From contig JBFXFL010000008.1 of NCBI GenBank assembly GCA_050179115.1, positions 1 to 64,000 on the forward strand: a DNA stretch of 64,000 bases, written 5' to 3'. The translations under genes and the position numbers were made by a program. The notes beneath the pieces were generated by a model that did no database searches, was not told where the DNA came from, and saw only the letters and a list, made by a program, of their open reading frames with translations. Below, one piece after another: positions 44,079 through 53,965 of the stretch; within the stretch, counting starts at the first letter, position 1; every line of letters starts with the position of its first letter. Source of the stretch: JAGPUQ01 sp050179115 (GTDB lineage Bacteria > Pseudomonadota > Gammaproteobacteria > Pseudomonadales > Porticoccaceae).

Positions 44079-46286
44079 CTACCCTGGAATCCTTTGCAGA
44101 ACAAGTCCAGCCAGCGGCGGCAAGGTCAGCACCAGGGAGTGGGGCCGGCCCATGGCGGGCATCGGCTGGCTGGCGATGTGGACGCCGTTGGAAACATCGC
44201 TGCCCTGGTAGTAGGTGGAATCGGAATTCAGCATTTCCCGATAGATACCGGACTCGGGTACGCCGATGCGATAACCGTGACGCACGACCGGCGTGAAGTT
44301 GAGGATCACGATCACAAACTCGTCCTCAGCCCGGCGCAGAAAACTGATCACCGATTGGCTGTTGTCATGACAATCGAGCCACTCGAAACCCTGCGCTTCG
44401 AAATCGTAGCGGTGCAGCGCCGGGCACTCCCGGTGCAAGCGGTTGAGGTCACCCACCAGGCGCTGCACGCCTTGCTGATAGGGATAGGCCGACAGACCCC
44501 AGTCCAGTTCGCGGTGATGGGTCCACTCGCTGCCCTGGGCGAACTCCCCGCCCATGAACAGCAACTTGCGACCAGGCATGGTGTATTGATACAGGTAAAG
44601 CAGGCGCAGGTTGGAAAATCGTTGCCAGGGATCGCCCGGCATCTTGTCGAGCAGGGAGCGCTTGCCGTGCACCACCTCGTCGTGGGACAGCGGCAGGATG
44701 AAATTCTCGGTAAAGGCGTAGAGCAGTCCGAAGGTCAGATGATCGTGGTGGTAGCAACGGTGTACCGGATCCTCGCTCATATAGGCGAGGGTGTCGTTCA
44801 TCCAGCCCATGTTCCATTTCATGCTGAAGCCCAGACCACCGACGTAGGTGGGGCGGGACACCATCGGCCAGGCGGTGGATTCCTCCGCCATGGTGAGCGC
44901 GCCGGGGTGGTGCTCATGCACGAGACAGTTCAGCTCGCGCAGAAAGTCGATCGCCTCCAGGTTTTCCCTGCCACCGTGACGGTTGGGAAGCCATTCGCCG
45001 GCCGGGCGGTCGTAATCCAGATAAAGCATCGAGGCCACGGCATCGACCCGCAGGCCGTCGATATGGCAGGACTCCAGCCAGAACAGGGCGCTCGACAGCA
45101 GGAAGTTTTTCACCTCGTTGCGGCCATAATTGAAAATCAGCGTACCCCACTCCCGATGTTCCCCGAGGCGGGGGTCCTCGTGCTCATAGAGGGCACTGCC
45201 GTCAAAGCGGGCAAGGCCGTGGGCATCACGGGGAAAGTGCCCGGGCACCCAGTCGAGCAGCACGCCGATGCCGGCGCGGTGGCACTGATCGACGAAATAA
45301 CAGAAATCATCGAAGCCGCCGAAGCGGCTGGTAGGCGCGAAATAGCCAGTGACCTGATAACCCCAGGAACCATCGAAGGGATGTTCGCTGACCGGCATCA
45401 ACTCGATGTGGGTAAAACCGAGATCGCGCACATAGGGCACCAGTTGCTCGGCGAGTTCGCGGTAATTGAGCAGACTGCCGTCGGCCGCGCGGCGCCAGGA
45501 ACCCAGGTGCACCTCATAGATCGCCAGCGGGCTGTGCTGCCAGTCCCAGCGCGCGCGCGCCGCCATCCAGTCCACATCATTCCAGTCGTACGCGGCAGTG
45601 CCGACCACCACGGAAGCGGTATGCGGCGGCGTCTCGAAGCGGCGCGCATAGGGATCGATCTTGACCAGGATCGCGCCGCTGTCGCGGTTGCGGAGCTCGT
45701 ACTTGTAGAGCGTTCCGGCGCCGATTCCCGGCAGAAACAACTCCCAGATGCCGCTGTCGCCGCGACTCTGCATCGGCGCCACCCGGCCGTCCCAGTGATT
45801 GAAATCGCCGACTACGCTGACCCGCTCGGCATTGGGGGCCCAGACCGCGAAGCGGGTGCCCGCGATGCCGTCGACGATCTCGGGGTGGGCACCGAGAAAA
45901 CGATGGGCGTGACAGGCGCGGCCCTCCGCGAAGGCGCACAGATCCGCGCCTGGAATGCCGGTAGCGAAGCTGTAGGGATCGACAAACTCGCGGCAGGTAC
46001 CGTCCGCCTCCTCTTCCCGCAGTCGCGGATGGAGACCGAGGTCGGCCGGATCGCCACGCCACTCGAACAGCGCGGTATTGCCCACCCGATCCATGGCCTG
46101 AAACCCGCGCGCGGTCTCGACCCACAGGTGTTGGGCGCGTGGTCGCAAGGCGCGCAGCAACGCCCTCCGGTCGCGCGTCTGGGGGCCCAGCAGTTCCAGC
46201 GGGTTGTGGAGGCGACCGGCGAGGATAAGGATTACCTCTTGACTCAGATCAATCGAACCGGATTCAGGAATCGGTTGTAGTTTCAT
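44079..46286 (-). CDS. glgB: 1,4-alpha-glucan branching enzyme
   Basis: The 735-residue GH13 enzyme makes alpha-1,6 branches in glycogen. It has an N-terminal carbohydrate-binding region, an early-set (CBM48) domain FAVWAPNAERVSVVGDFNHW, and the barrel with VTGYFAPTSRFG, DGLRVDAVASMLYLDYDR (nucleophile Asp), MAEESTAWP (acid Glu) and LSHDEVVHGKRSLL. I chose the ATG at 46286 (MKLQPIPESG). Another ATG at 46313 is in frame; neither has a clear ribosome binding site. First gene of the leftward glgB-glgA-ackA unit. Confidence 0.96.
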   Translation of the reverse strand: MKLQPIPESGSIDLSQEVILILAGRLHNPLELLGPQTRDRRALLRALRPRAQHLWVETARGFQAMDRVGNTALFEWRGDPADLGLHPRLREEEADGTCREFVDPYSFATGIPGADLCAFAEGRACHAHRFLGAHPEIVDGIAGTRFAVWAPNAERVSVVGDFNHWDGRVAPMQSRGDSGIWELFLPGIGAGTLYKYELRNRDSGAILVKIDPYARRFETPPHTASVVVGTAAYDWNDVDWMAARARWDWQHSPLAIYEVHLGSWRRAADGSLLNYRELAEQLVPYVRDLGFTHIELMPVSEHPFDGSWGYQVTGYFAPTSRFGGFDDFCYFVDQCHRAGIGVLLDWVPGHFPRDAHGLARFDGSALYEHEDPRLGEHREWGTLIFNYGRNEVKNFLLSSALFWLESCHIDGLRVDAVASMLYLDYDRPAGEWLPNRHGGRENLEAIDFLRELNCLVHEHHPGALTMAEESTAWPMVSRPTYVGGLGFSMKWNMGWMNDTLAYMSEDPVHRCYHHDHLTFGLLYAFTENFILPLSHDEVVHGKRSLLDKMPGDPWQRFSNLRLLYLYQYTMPGRKLLFMGGEFAQGSEWTHHRELDWGLSAYPYQQGVQRLVGDLNRLHRECPALHRYDFEAQGFEWLDCHDNSQSVISFLRRAEDEFVIVILNFTPVVRHGYRIGVPESGIYREMLNSDSTYYQGSDVSNGVHIASQPMPAMGRPHSLVLTLPPLAGLVLQRIPG

Positions 46287-46504
46287 ATTTCTGTGCCAAA
46301 GTAAAACATGCATCAGGATGCTGCTGGGGTTCGGTTCGGGACGCGAAAAATTGCGCCGTAGGGAACATTTCGCGATCTAGCGCACCCTAACCTGATTACT
46401 GCTCCTACTGGGGCAAAATCTGCGCCGCTGCCAGGTCCCAGTATCGCAAGGGGAATGCGGCGGCGCCATGACGACTCCATACCGAACCGAGGCTCGACCA
46501 CAAT

Positions 46505-46524
46505 ACTTTCCATCACTTTCCATC
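46505..46524. repeat. Tandem 10-bp direct repeat in the glgB-glgC control region
   Basis: ACTTTCCATC occurs twice back to back, a spacing of about one helical turn, so two proteins could bind the same face. About 220 bases upstream of glgB and 253 of glgC. Confidence 0.5.
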
Positions 46525-46661
46525 GCACGGCAGCCGCCGGCACAAAGCTTGCCCCTTTAAAGCGTGTTGACAGCTTGCCCGGTGAAACTTCCGACAAGGC
46601 TTTCTAACGAAGTGAAGCGCGCAGAAATTCGAGGCGGAATGATGGAACGGGACCTCATCAT

Positions 46662-46691
46662 CGAATTGTCACAGGCGGCAATGACAATTCG
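46662..46691. repeat. Perfect 10-bp inverted repeat upstream of glgC
   Basis: CGAATTGTCA, a 10-base centre CAGGCGGCAA, then TGACAATTCG. The arm centres are 20 bases apart, two helical turns, as in operators for dimeric regulators. It ends 86 bases before the glgC ATG. It could also form an RNA hairpin. Confidence 0.6.
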
Positions 46692-46777
46692 TGTTGCACC
46701 CAGTTCCCCGCACCGGAACGCCGGCACCGGCGCACCGCCCCGCGCTGACTGCGTCTGCCCAACCAGGAGCAATCGAA

Positions 46778-48052
46778 ATGAAGTTCCCCGCTATTCATGC
46801 TGACCATTCGTACGCGCCGCGGGAAACGCTGGCACTCATCCTGGCCGGCGGCTCCGGCACCCGATTGCACGATCTGACGCGCTGGCACGCCAAGCCCGCG
46901 GTGCCCTTCGGAGGGGTCTACAAGACCATCGATTTTCCACTGTCGAACTGCGTCAACTCCGACATTCGCAAAATCTTCATTCTCACCCAGTACAAGTCGC
47001 ACTCTCTCAACAGCCATATCCACAAGGGCTGGCACCTGCTGCATCCGGAGCTGGACGAGTTCATCGAGTTGCTGCCCGCCCAGCAGCGTACCCGCGACTG
47101 CTGGTATCTGGGCACCGCCGACGCCGTGCACCAGAACCTGGATCTCATTCGCGAGCAGCAGCCCGCCCATGTGTTGGTGCTCGCCGGCGACCATATCTAC
47201 AAGATGGATTATCGGCTGATGCTGAATCGCCACATCGAGAGCGGCGCCGACATGACCATCGGCTGTCTCCCGGTGCCATTGCGGGAGGCACAGGACTTCG
47301 GTGTGATGACCGTCGACGATGCCGGCTGGGTGCAGGCCTTCCGTGAAAAGCCGTCGCATCCCACACCCTGGCCCGAAGACTCCACGCGAGCTCTGGCCTC
47401 GATGGGGATTTACGTGTTCGCGCGGGAGTTTCTCGAACGGATACTCGATCATGACGCCCATAGCACCAACTCCTGTCACGATTTCGGCAGGGACATCATT
47501 CCCCATCTGATCGGTAACGCCCGCATCGCAGCGCATTATTTCGAGGAACCCGCCACCCATGTGGCTGGCTACTGGCGCGATGTCGGTACCGTCGACAGCT
47601 ACTACCAGGCCCACATGGATCTGCTCGCCGTGACTCCGCCCCTCGACCTGTACGATCGCGACTGGCCCATCTGGACCTATCAGGAACAGTTGCCGCCCTG
47701 CAAGTTCGTGTTCGACGACGACGACCGTCGCGGCCAGGCGACGGATTCGATGGTGGCGGCCGGCTGCATAGTTTCCGGCGCCACCGTGCGCCATTCGCTG
47801 CTCAGCACCAATGTCCGGGTCAACAGCTACAGCAGGATTGAAGACTCGGTGATCCTCCCCAACGTCGACATCGGTCGCAACTGCTACCTGCGCAAAGTGG
47901 TGGTGGACACCGGCTGCGCCATTCCCCCCGGCACCGTGATCGGCGTGGACGCGGGGGCGGACGCGCGGCGTTTTCATGTGTCGCCCCAAGGGATCACGCT
48001 GGTTTCGGCAGAGATGTTGGCGCGACAGGTGCCGGAGAGCCATGTCGCCTGA
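46778..48052 (+). CDS. glgC: Glucose-1-phosphate adenylyltransferase
   Basis: The 424-residue enzyme makes ADP-glucose, the committed step to glycogen. It starts with an allosteric/nucleotide segment and ILAGGSGTRLHDLTRWHAKP. It contains FGGVYKTIDFPLSNCVNS, GDHIYKMDY and FREKP, and a left-handed beta-helix at the end (VRVNSYSRIEDSVILPNVDI). AGGAG lies 8 bases before the ATG at 46778. Its last codons overlap the next gene by 11 bases. Confidence 0.97.
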   Translation: MKFPAIHADHSYAPRETLALILAGGSGTRLHDLTRWHAKPAVPFGGVYKTIDFPLSNCVNSDIRKIFILTQYKSHSLNSHIHKGWHLLHPELDEFIELLPAQQRTRDCWYLGTADAVHQNLDLIREQQPAHVLVLAGDHIYKMDYRLMLNRHIESGADMTIGCLPVPLREAQDFGVMTVDDAGWVQAFREKPSHPTPWPEDSTRALASMGIYVFAREFLERILDHDAHSTNSCHDFGRDIIPHLIGNARIAAHYFEEPATHVAGYWRDVGTVDSYYQAHMDLLAVTPPLDLYDRDWPIWTYQEQLPPCKFVFDDDDRRGQATDSMVAAGCIVSGATVRHSLLSTNVRVNSYSRIEDSVILPNVDIGRNCYLRKVVVDTGCAIPPGTVIGVDAGADARRFHVSPQGITLVSAEMLARQVPESHVA

Positions 48053-49763
48053 GTACGCGGCCGCACCTGAGCAAATCGCTGACACTCGCACCGATGTCGT
48101 GTTGTGCTGGCACATGCACCAGCCCGAATACCGGGAATCGGACACCGGCCGCTACCAGCAACCCTGGACCTACCTGCACGGCATCAAGGACTACACCGAC
48201 ATGGCGGCCGCCATCGAGGCGATACCGGAAGCGCGGGCGGTGGTCAATTTCAGTCCCACCCTGCTGGAACAGATCGACGACTACGCCCGGCGTTTACGGA
48301 CCTACCTAGATCACGGGGAGGATCTGCCCGACCCGGTACTGGAGTGGCTGGTCGCCGAGCAACTACCCGCCGATCCCGAGGTGCGGGCCCGGATCGCCGC
48401 CCAGGGGTTGCGCGCCAACGAGCAGCGGCTGATCGCGCGTTTCCCCCCCTATGCGCGCCTCGCCGCCATGGCCCGCCAGGCCAGCGACGATGCCAGGATC
48501 CTGCCCTATCTGTCCGAACAGTTTTTTTTCGACCTGCTGGTGTGGTATCACCTGGCCTGGTGCGGGGAGTCGCTGCGCACCGGGGACGATCGGGTAAGGC
48601 GGTTGATGGCGCAGGAAACTAACTTCGGCCCCGACCAGCGTCGCCTCCTCCTCACGGTGATCGCCGATGCCCTCGCCGGCGTCATCCCGCGCTACCGGGC
48701 CCTGGCCGAACAGGGCCGCATCGAGCTGTCCGTCACACCCTACAGTCACCCCATCCTGCCGCTATTGCTTGACCTCCAGAGTGCCCGCGAGGCGGTTCCC
48801 GACCTGCCGCTGCCACACTGCCATTATCCGGGTGGCGAGGCACGGGTGCGGAATCAACTGGCGCGTGCCCGGGTGGTGTTCGAGGGGTTTTTCGGCAGCA
48901 CCCCGGCGGGCTGCTGGCCCTCGGAAGGAGCCCTCAGCGAAGCCGCAGTCAGGCAGATCGGGGCGGCGGGTTTCCGCTGGACCGCGAGCGGCCAGGCCGT
49001 ACTGCGCAACAGCCGCGGCCCGGCCGACCCGGAATCGCCCTGCATTCACCACGCTTATCGGCTCAGGGAGCTGACCCCCGTCCTTTTTTTTCGCGACGAC
49101 CGCCTCTCCGACAAAATCGGATTCGAGTACGCGACCTGGCATGCCGAGGACGCGGTCGCCGATCTGGTTCACCATCTGCAGAACATCGACCGCGCCTGCC
49201 AGGACCGGCAGCACCGGGTGGTTTCCATCGTTCTCGATGGCGAGAACTGCTGGGAGTACTACCCTCACAATGGGGAATTCTTCCTGCACGCGCTCTACCA
49301 GACCCTGGGCCGCCACCCGCGCTTGCGGCTGACCACTTTTTCGAACTCCGGCGCGGATGCCAGCGCTCCCCTTCCGCTGGCGCACCTCATGGCTGGCAGC
49401 TGGGTCTACGGCACCCTCACCACCTGGATCGGAGACCCTGACAAGAATCGCGCCTGGGAAATGCTCTGTGCCGCCAAGGCCGTCTATGACGAGGTGGTGG
49501 CGGCGGGCGAGATGGACGCCCCGCAGCGGGAGCTGGCGGAGCGGCAACTGGCCCTGTGCGAAGCGTCGGACTGGTGCTGGTGGTTTGGCGACTACAATCC
49601 GGCCACTTCCGTAGCGGAATTCGACGCCCTGTTTCGCAGTCATCTGGGACAGCTTTACCGACTGCTCGGCCGGCCGCTGCCGGCCGCACTGTCCAGCACC
49701 CAGTTCGTGGGCCACGGCGCGCCGGAGCTCGGCGGTGTGATGCGCCGCGGCCAGGACGGCTGA
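48042..49763 (+). CDS. GH57 family glycoside hydrolase/glucanotransferase
   Basis: The 573-residue protein has the GH57 motifs: WHMHQPEYR (region 1), GCWPSEGAL with the nucleophile Glu295, and VLDGENCWEYY with the acid/base Asp399. The C-terminal helical domain ends DWCWWFGDYNPA. GH57 members are alpha-amylases, 4-alpha-glucanotransferases, branching enzymes or alpha-galactosidases. The neighbours favour an alpha-amylase or transferase acting on glycogen or its maltodextrins, but the exact activity is not decided. The ATG overlaps glgC by 11 bases and GGAGAG precedes it. There is no signal peptide, so it is cytoplasmic. Confidence 0.88.
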   Translation: MSPEYAAAPEQIADTRTDVVLCWHMHQPEYRESDTGRYQQPWTYLHGIKDYTDMAAAIEAIPEARAVVNFSPTLLEQIDDYARRLRTYLDHGEDLPDPVLEWLVAEQLPADPEVRARIAAQGLRANEQRLIARFPPYARLAAMARQASDDARILPYLSEQFFFDLLVWYHLAWCGESLRTGDDRVRRLMAQETNFGPDQRRLLLTVIADALAGVIPRYRALAEQGRIELSVTPYSHPILPLLLDLQSAREAVPDLPLPHCHYPGGEARVRNQLARARVVFEGFFGSTPAGCWPSEGALSEAAVRQIGAAGFRWTASGQAVLRNSRGPADPESPCIHHAYRLRELTPVLFFRDDRLSDKIGFEYATWHAEDAVADLVHHLQNIDRACQDRQHRVVSIVLDGENCWEYYPHNGEFFLHALYQTLGRHPRLRLTTFSNSGADASAPLPLAHLMAGSWVYGTLTTWIGDPDKNRAWEMLCAAKAVYDEVVAAGEMDAPQRELAERQLALCEASDWCWWFGDYNPATSVAEFDALFRSHLGQLYRLLGRPLPAALSSTQFVGHGAPELGGVMRRGQDG

Positions 49764-49775
49764 GAGCGGCCGGCG

Positions 49776-51185
49776 GTGACAGATGCCGCCGCTTCACAGG
49801 GTCCGCTGACGGGCCGCGCCAGCGGCGTATTGCTCCACCCTTCCTCGCTGCCGGGCCCGGGGCCGCATGGCACCTTCGAGGCAGCCTATCGGTTTGTCGA
49901 TTTTCTCGCGGCGGCGGGGTTCGGCTACTGGCAGATGTTGCCGCTGGGACCCACCGACCGCTACGGCTCGCCCTATCAGTCCGAGTCCGCCTTTGCCGGC
50001 AACCCCAGGTTGCTGGCGCCCGATCTGGAGGCCAGGGTGGCAGAGCCGTGGCTGGGGTCGGAGTTCACGGATTTTCTCGACGCCACCCATCACTGGCTGG
50101 ACGATTACGCACTCTATCGGGTAATCCGGACCCGTCACCCCGATTGCGGCTGGCACCAGTGGCCGGAACCGCTGCGCCACCGCCACCCCGACGCCCTGGC
50201 GGCGGTGCGGCGGGAGGGTACCGATATGTATCGGGCGGTACAGATCGAGCAATTCCGGTTTGATCACCAGTGGCGAGCGTTGCGGGGCTATGCCGCAGCC
50301 CGGGGCGTGCGCGTGATTGGCGACCTCCCGCTGTTCGTGGCTTACGACAGCGCCGATGTCTGGAGCCATCCGGAGCAGTTCCTGCTGGACGAAGCCGGCC
50401 GGGCCTTGGCCGTGGCGGGGGTGCCGCCGGATTATTTCTCCGCCACCGGCCAGTGGTGGGGGAACCCCCATTACCGCTGGGAAGCGATGGCGCGGGATGG
50501 GTTCCGCTGGTGGCGCCAGCGCCTGAATCACCTGACGCGACAGTTCGACCTGGTGCGTTTCGACCACTTTCGCGGTCTCGAAGCCTGCTGGGAAATCCCG
50601 GCCGGCGCCGCCTCGGCGGCCGAGGGCCGCTGGGTGCCCGGCCCCGGAGCACAACTGCTGGATGCACTGGCCCAGGACCATTCGCCGCTGCCCCTGATCG
50701 CCGAGGATCTGGGCGTGATCACCCCGGCAGTGGAGGAGCTGCGCGACCGCTATGGCCTGCCGGGCATGAAGATCCTCCAGTTCGCCTTCGACAGCGATGC
50801 CAGCAATCCCTACCTGCCCCACAACCATCCATCCAACGCGGTGGTCTATACCGGTACCCACGACAACGACACCACCCTCGGCTGGTTTCGCGGACTCGCC
50901 ACCGCGCACCGGCAACGCGTGCTCGAATATCTTGGTCTGCCCCCCGACTCCATGCCCTGGCCACTGATCCGCGCCGCCTTGGCCTCGGCGGCGCGGCTGA
51001 CAATCATTCCGATGCAGGATTTATTGGGGCTGGGCAGCGCGCGGCGGATGAACATCCCCGGCACCTGCGGTGGCGGCAACTGGCGTTTTCGCTTCACCTG
51101 GGAAGAAGTTCCGGACCATCTGGCCGCGCACTTGCGGGAACTGAACTGCCGTTACGAGCGCGCTCCGACGGCGCCGCGACCCTGA
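49776..51185 (+). CDS. malQ: 4-alpha-glucanotransferase (amylomaltase)
   Basis: The 469-residue GH77 enzyme transfers maltosyl units between maltodextrins and releases glucose. Evidence is ASGVLLHPSSLPGP, YWQMLPLGPTDRYGSPYQS, VRFDHFRGLEACWEIP with the nucleophile Asp, IAEDLGVITPAVEEL with the acid Glu, and THDNDTTLGW. It is about the short plant/Thermus length, not the roughly 700-residue E. coli form. It starts at GTG 49776, 12 bases after the GH57 gene, with only a weak ribosome binding site. Free glucose it makes could feed the Glk encoded nearby. Confidence 0.95.
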   Translation: MTDAAASQGPLTGRASGVLLHPSSLPGPGPHGTFEAAYRFVDFLAAAGFGYWQMLPLGPTDRYGSPYQSESAFAGNPRLLAPDLEARVAEPWLGSEFTDFLDATHHWLDDYALYRVIRTRHPDCGWHQWPEPLRHRHPDALAAVRREGTDMYRAVQIEQFRFDHQWRALRGYAAARGVRVIGDLPLFVAYDSADVWSHPEQFLLDEAGRALAVAGVPPDYFSATGQWWGNPHYRWEAMARDGFRWWRQRLNHLTRQFDLVRFDHFRGLEACWEIPAGAASAAEGRWVPGPGAQLLDALAQDHSPLPLIAEDLGVITPAVEELRDRYGLPGMKILQFAFDSDASNPYLPHNHPSNAVVYTGTHDNDTTLGWFRGLATAHRQRVLEYLGLPPDSMPWPLIRAALASAARLTIIPMQDLLGLGSARRMNIPGTCGGGNWRFRFTWEEVPDHLAAHLRELNCRYERAPTAPRP

Positions 51186-51220
51186 GTTAGCAGGGCACGC
51201 GCCGCGAACGATCGCCGCGT

Positions 51221-53782
51221 TCACACCCAGAGCATGCGACCCATCTCGAACGGATGGGCGAGCAACTCGTGGTGGGGGTAGACCCGCAGCATGTAGGACT
51301 GCAGGCCCGGGGCTGTCGGTTTGAGTTCGATGCAAAACAGGGCGCGGCCGTCCGCTGTGTTACCGCAGTGACGCAAGGCGTGGTGCGACCGGGGACTGAA
51401 CTCACCCTCCCGCGATTCCACTCCCAGCACGCAATCCACCACCAGGTCAGCCGGAGTCAGAGTCCCCAGCTCCACCGCCACCCGGATGGGCAGCGCTTCG
51501 TCCGAGAGAACATCGGTCAGGGGCACATCCAGACGCTCGATCCTGACCGCGGGCCAGCCGGTGCTGATTTTTTTCTTCCAGGCCGCGAGGGACTTCGCTC
51601 CTGCCCAGTCATTCGCAGCCACCCGCTCACCCTGGCGGCTCGCCGGCAGATAGTGCTCGCGCACATAGTCGGCCACCATGCGTTCGGCATTGAAACGGGG
51701 AATGGTGGTTTTCATCGCCGCCTTGGCGCGCACTACCCAGCGGCGCGAATAGCCGTGGCTGTTGCGATCGAAATAGAGCGGCACCACCTGGCGTTCGAGC
51801 AGATCGAGCAATTCGCCGGCTTCCTCGCGGTCGCGAAATTCCTGCGAGTACTGCGGCCCATGAGGCGTGATGCCCCAGCCGTTGTCGCCGGTATGGCCCT
51901 CCGCCCACCAGCCGTCCAGCACACTCAGGTTGAGGACACCGTTGATCGCTGCCTTCTGACCCGAGGTACCGCTCGCCTCCTGAGGGTACTGGGGGGTGTT
52001 GAGCCAGACATCCACCCCGGCGACCAGCTTGCGCGCCAGGGCAATGTCGTAGTTCTCCACGAGCAGGATCTTGCCCTCGAATTCCGGCTTGCGTGAATAA
52101 TGATGGATGGCGCGAATCAGTGCCTGGCCGGGCTGATCGCTGGGGTGTGCTTTCCCCGCAAAAACAAAGACCACCGGCCGCTCGGGGTCGTTGACCAGGC
52201 GCGCCAGCCGCGCCTCATCGGAAAACACCAGGGTTGCGCGTTTGTAGGTGGCAAAGCGGCGCGCGAAACCGACCATCATGACGCCGCGCTCGCCCTGTTC
52301 GAGATGGCGGGTCATGCGGGCGATCTGCGCCTTGCTGAAGCCGTTGCGCGTCTGCTGCCGGGTAATGCGTTCGGTCAAGGCCTCCGCCAGCTTGGATTTC
52401 AGGTGCTCGCGCTGGCTCCAGAATATGTGGTCGGGAATCTCGTCGATCTGGCGCCAATAGTCGCCATTGGACAGCTCATTGCGCCAGCTGCCGCCGAACT
52501 GCTGGTTGAAATAGACAATCCATTCCCGCGCCAGAAAGGTGGGCACATGGATACCGTTAGTGACATGGCGCATCGGATTTTCGGCCGGCTCGATCTGCGG
52601 CCAGATGTAGCCCTCCATGTGGGAAGCGACGCCGCCGTGAATGGCGCTGACACCGTTTTGGAACCGGGAGCCGCGCAGGGCGAGCGCAGTCATGTTGAAA
52701 CGATGCTCCCCGCCCGGGCTCGCGCCCAACGCCAGAAACTCGTCCATGGAAACATTCAGTTCGGCGACATAATGCGCCAGATAATGGCGTATCAGGCTGT
52801 GCTCGAAGAGGTCATGCCCGGCCGCCACCGGAGTGTGCGTGGTGAATACCGTACTCGCCGCCACCGCTTCGAAGGCACTGGCGAAATCCAGCCCTTGCGC
52901 CACCAGTTCGCGACAGCGCTCGACCACCTGAAAGGCCGAATGACCCTCGTTGATATGCCATACGGTCGGCGCCAGCCCCAGTGCCCGCTGGGCCCGCACG
53001 CCGCCGATCCCGAGCACGATCTCCTGCTGAATCCGGTTGACCTCGCCGCCGCCGTAAAGCTGGTAGGTGATGGCGCGATCCTCCATCGAGTTTTGCTCGA
53101 TGTCGGAATCCAGCAGATACAGCTTGATATGACCGACCTGCGCCACCCAGACCCGCAGCCATACATCGCGCTCGGCCATGCGCACCGGGACGATCAGGGG
53201 TTTGCCCTCCTTGCAGGTGGCACAGGCGAGAGGCAGATCCTCGAAGCGGGACGGCGTGTAGCTCGCGATCTGGTTGCCTTCGGCGTCGATGGCCTGGTTG
53301 AAATACCCCCGCCGATAGAGAATCCCTACCGCGACGAAAGGCACATCCATGTCGCTCATCGCCTTGCAGTAGTCGCCAGCCAGGATTCCCAACCCTCCAG
53401 AATAGATCGGGAAACTCTCATGGAGGCCGTATTCGGCACAGGAATAGGACACCAGATCGCGCCCCTCCTCGAGCGGGCTGCGGTCGCGATCGGCGCGATT
53501 GCGAAACTCAAGATAGCTATCGTAGGCCGACATCACACCGCGAAAATTCTGGAGGAACACCGGATCGGACGCGGCTTTCTCCAGCCGGTCCTGCCCGACG
53601 CGACGCAGGAACACCTTGGGATTGTGACCGCACTCTTCCCAGAGTTCGCAGTCGAGCCGGAAAAACAGCGCGCGCACGCCGCGTTCCCAACTGTAGATCA
53701 GGTTGTTCGCAAGCTGCTCCAGACCCTGTAACTCGGGCGGAATACGGGGCTGGACTTCGAGCGAAAAACGGGTACCGGGCAT
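51221..53782 (-). CDS. glgP: Alpha-glucan phosphorylase
   Basis: The 853-residue pyridoxal-phosphate enzyme cleaves glycogen with phosphate to glucose-1-phosphate. It is of the branch with a start like FSLEVQPRIPPELQGLEQLA, found in many bacteria and archaea, and not of the E. coli GlgP/MalP type. It has FPIYSGGLGILAGDYCKAMS, GLAPTVWHINEGHSAF, FTTHTPVAAGHD, and the PLP region PQEASGTSGQKAAINGVLNL with the PLP lysine. It is convergent with malQ and divergent from glk across 183 bases. With GlgC it forms the entry and exit of glycogen. Confidence 0.94.
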   Translation of the reverse strand: MPGTRFSLEVQPRIPPELQGLEQLANNLIYSWERGVRALFFRLDCELWEECGHNPKVFLRRVGQDRLEKAASDPVFLQNFRGVMSAYDSYLEFRNRADRDRSPLEEGRDLVSYSCAEYGLHESFPIYSGGLGILAGDYCKAMSDMDVPFVAVGILYRRGYFNQAIDAEGNQIASYTPSRFEDLPLACATCKEGKPLIVPVRMAERDVWLRVWVAQVGHIKLYLLDSDIEQNSMEDRAITYQLYGGGEVNRIQQEIVLGIGGVRAQRALGLAPTVWHINEGHSAFQVVERCRELVAQGLDFASAFEAVAASTVFTTHTPVAAGHDLFEHSLIRHYLAHYVAELNVSMDEFLALGASPGGEHRFNMTALALRGSRFQNGVSAIHGGVASHMEGYIWPQIEPAENPMRHVTNGIHVPTFLAREWIVYFNQQFGGSWRNELSNGDYWRQIDEIPDHIFWSQREHLKSKLAEALTERITRQQTRNGFSKAQIARMTRHLEQGERGVMMVGFARRFATYKRATLVFSDEARLARLVNDPERPVVFVFAGKAHPSDQPGQALIRAIHHYSRKPEFEGKILLVENYDIALARKLVAGVDVWLNTPQYPQEASGTSGQKAAINGVLNLSVLDGWWAEGHTGDNGWGITPHGPQYSQEFRDREEAGELLDLLERQVVPLYFDRNSHGYSRRWVVRAKAAMKTTIPRFNAERMVADYVREHYLPASRQGERVAANDWAGAKSLAAWKKKISTGWPAVRIERLDVPLTDVLSDEALPIRVAVELGTLTPADLVVDCVLGVESREGEFSPRSHHALRHCGNTADGRALFCIELKPTAPGLQSYMLRVYPHHELLAHPFEMGRMLWV

Positions 53783-53965
53783 GGTGTCAGGCGCTTCAGT
53801 TGGCGGAGGAAAGGTGCGCGACGATTTCGCGCCGGGAACACGGAAATGCGCTCCCGAACGTTCCCATCATAGCAGCGTGCAAGGCAAGTTCTGTGGCACG
53901 TTCCGCAGTGACAAAGCAGGCCAAACCGACCATGCTGACGGCGCCACTCCAGCGCAGGGTAACCC

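Larger units (their letters stand above)
46287..46777. other. 491-base divergent control region between glgB and glgC
   Basis: No gene is seen. It holds a tandem 10-bp repeat (46505-46524) and a 10-bp inverted repeat (46662-46691), each listed separately. A perfect TTGACA at 46567-46572 has no -10 at the right distance. It should contain the promoters of both glycogen units, but I could not place them. Confidence 0.6.

Noticed and set aside
42498..46280. A 1260-codon open frame on the plus strand opposite ackA, glgA and glgB.
   Set aside because: The minus strand encodes three complete, well-conserved enzymes there. The plus frame is a product of GC-rich codon bias and resembles no family.
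46567..46572. Perfect TTGACA upstream of glgC.
   Set aside because: No -10-like hexamer lies 16-18 bases downstream, so a promoter cannot be supported.
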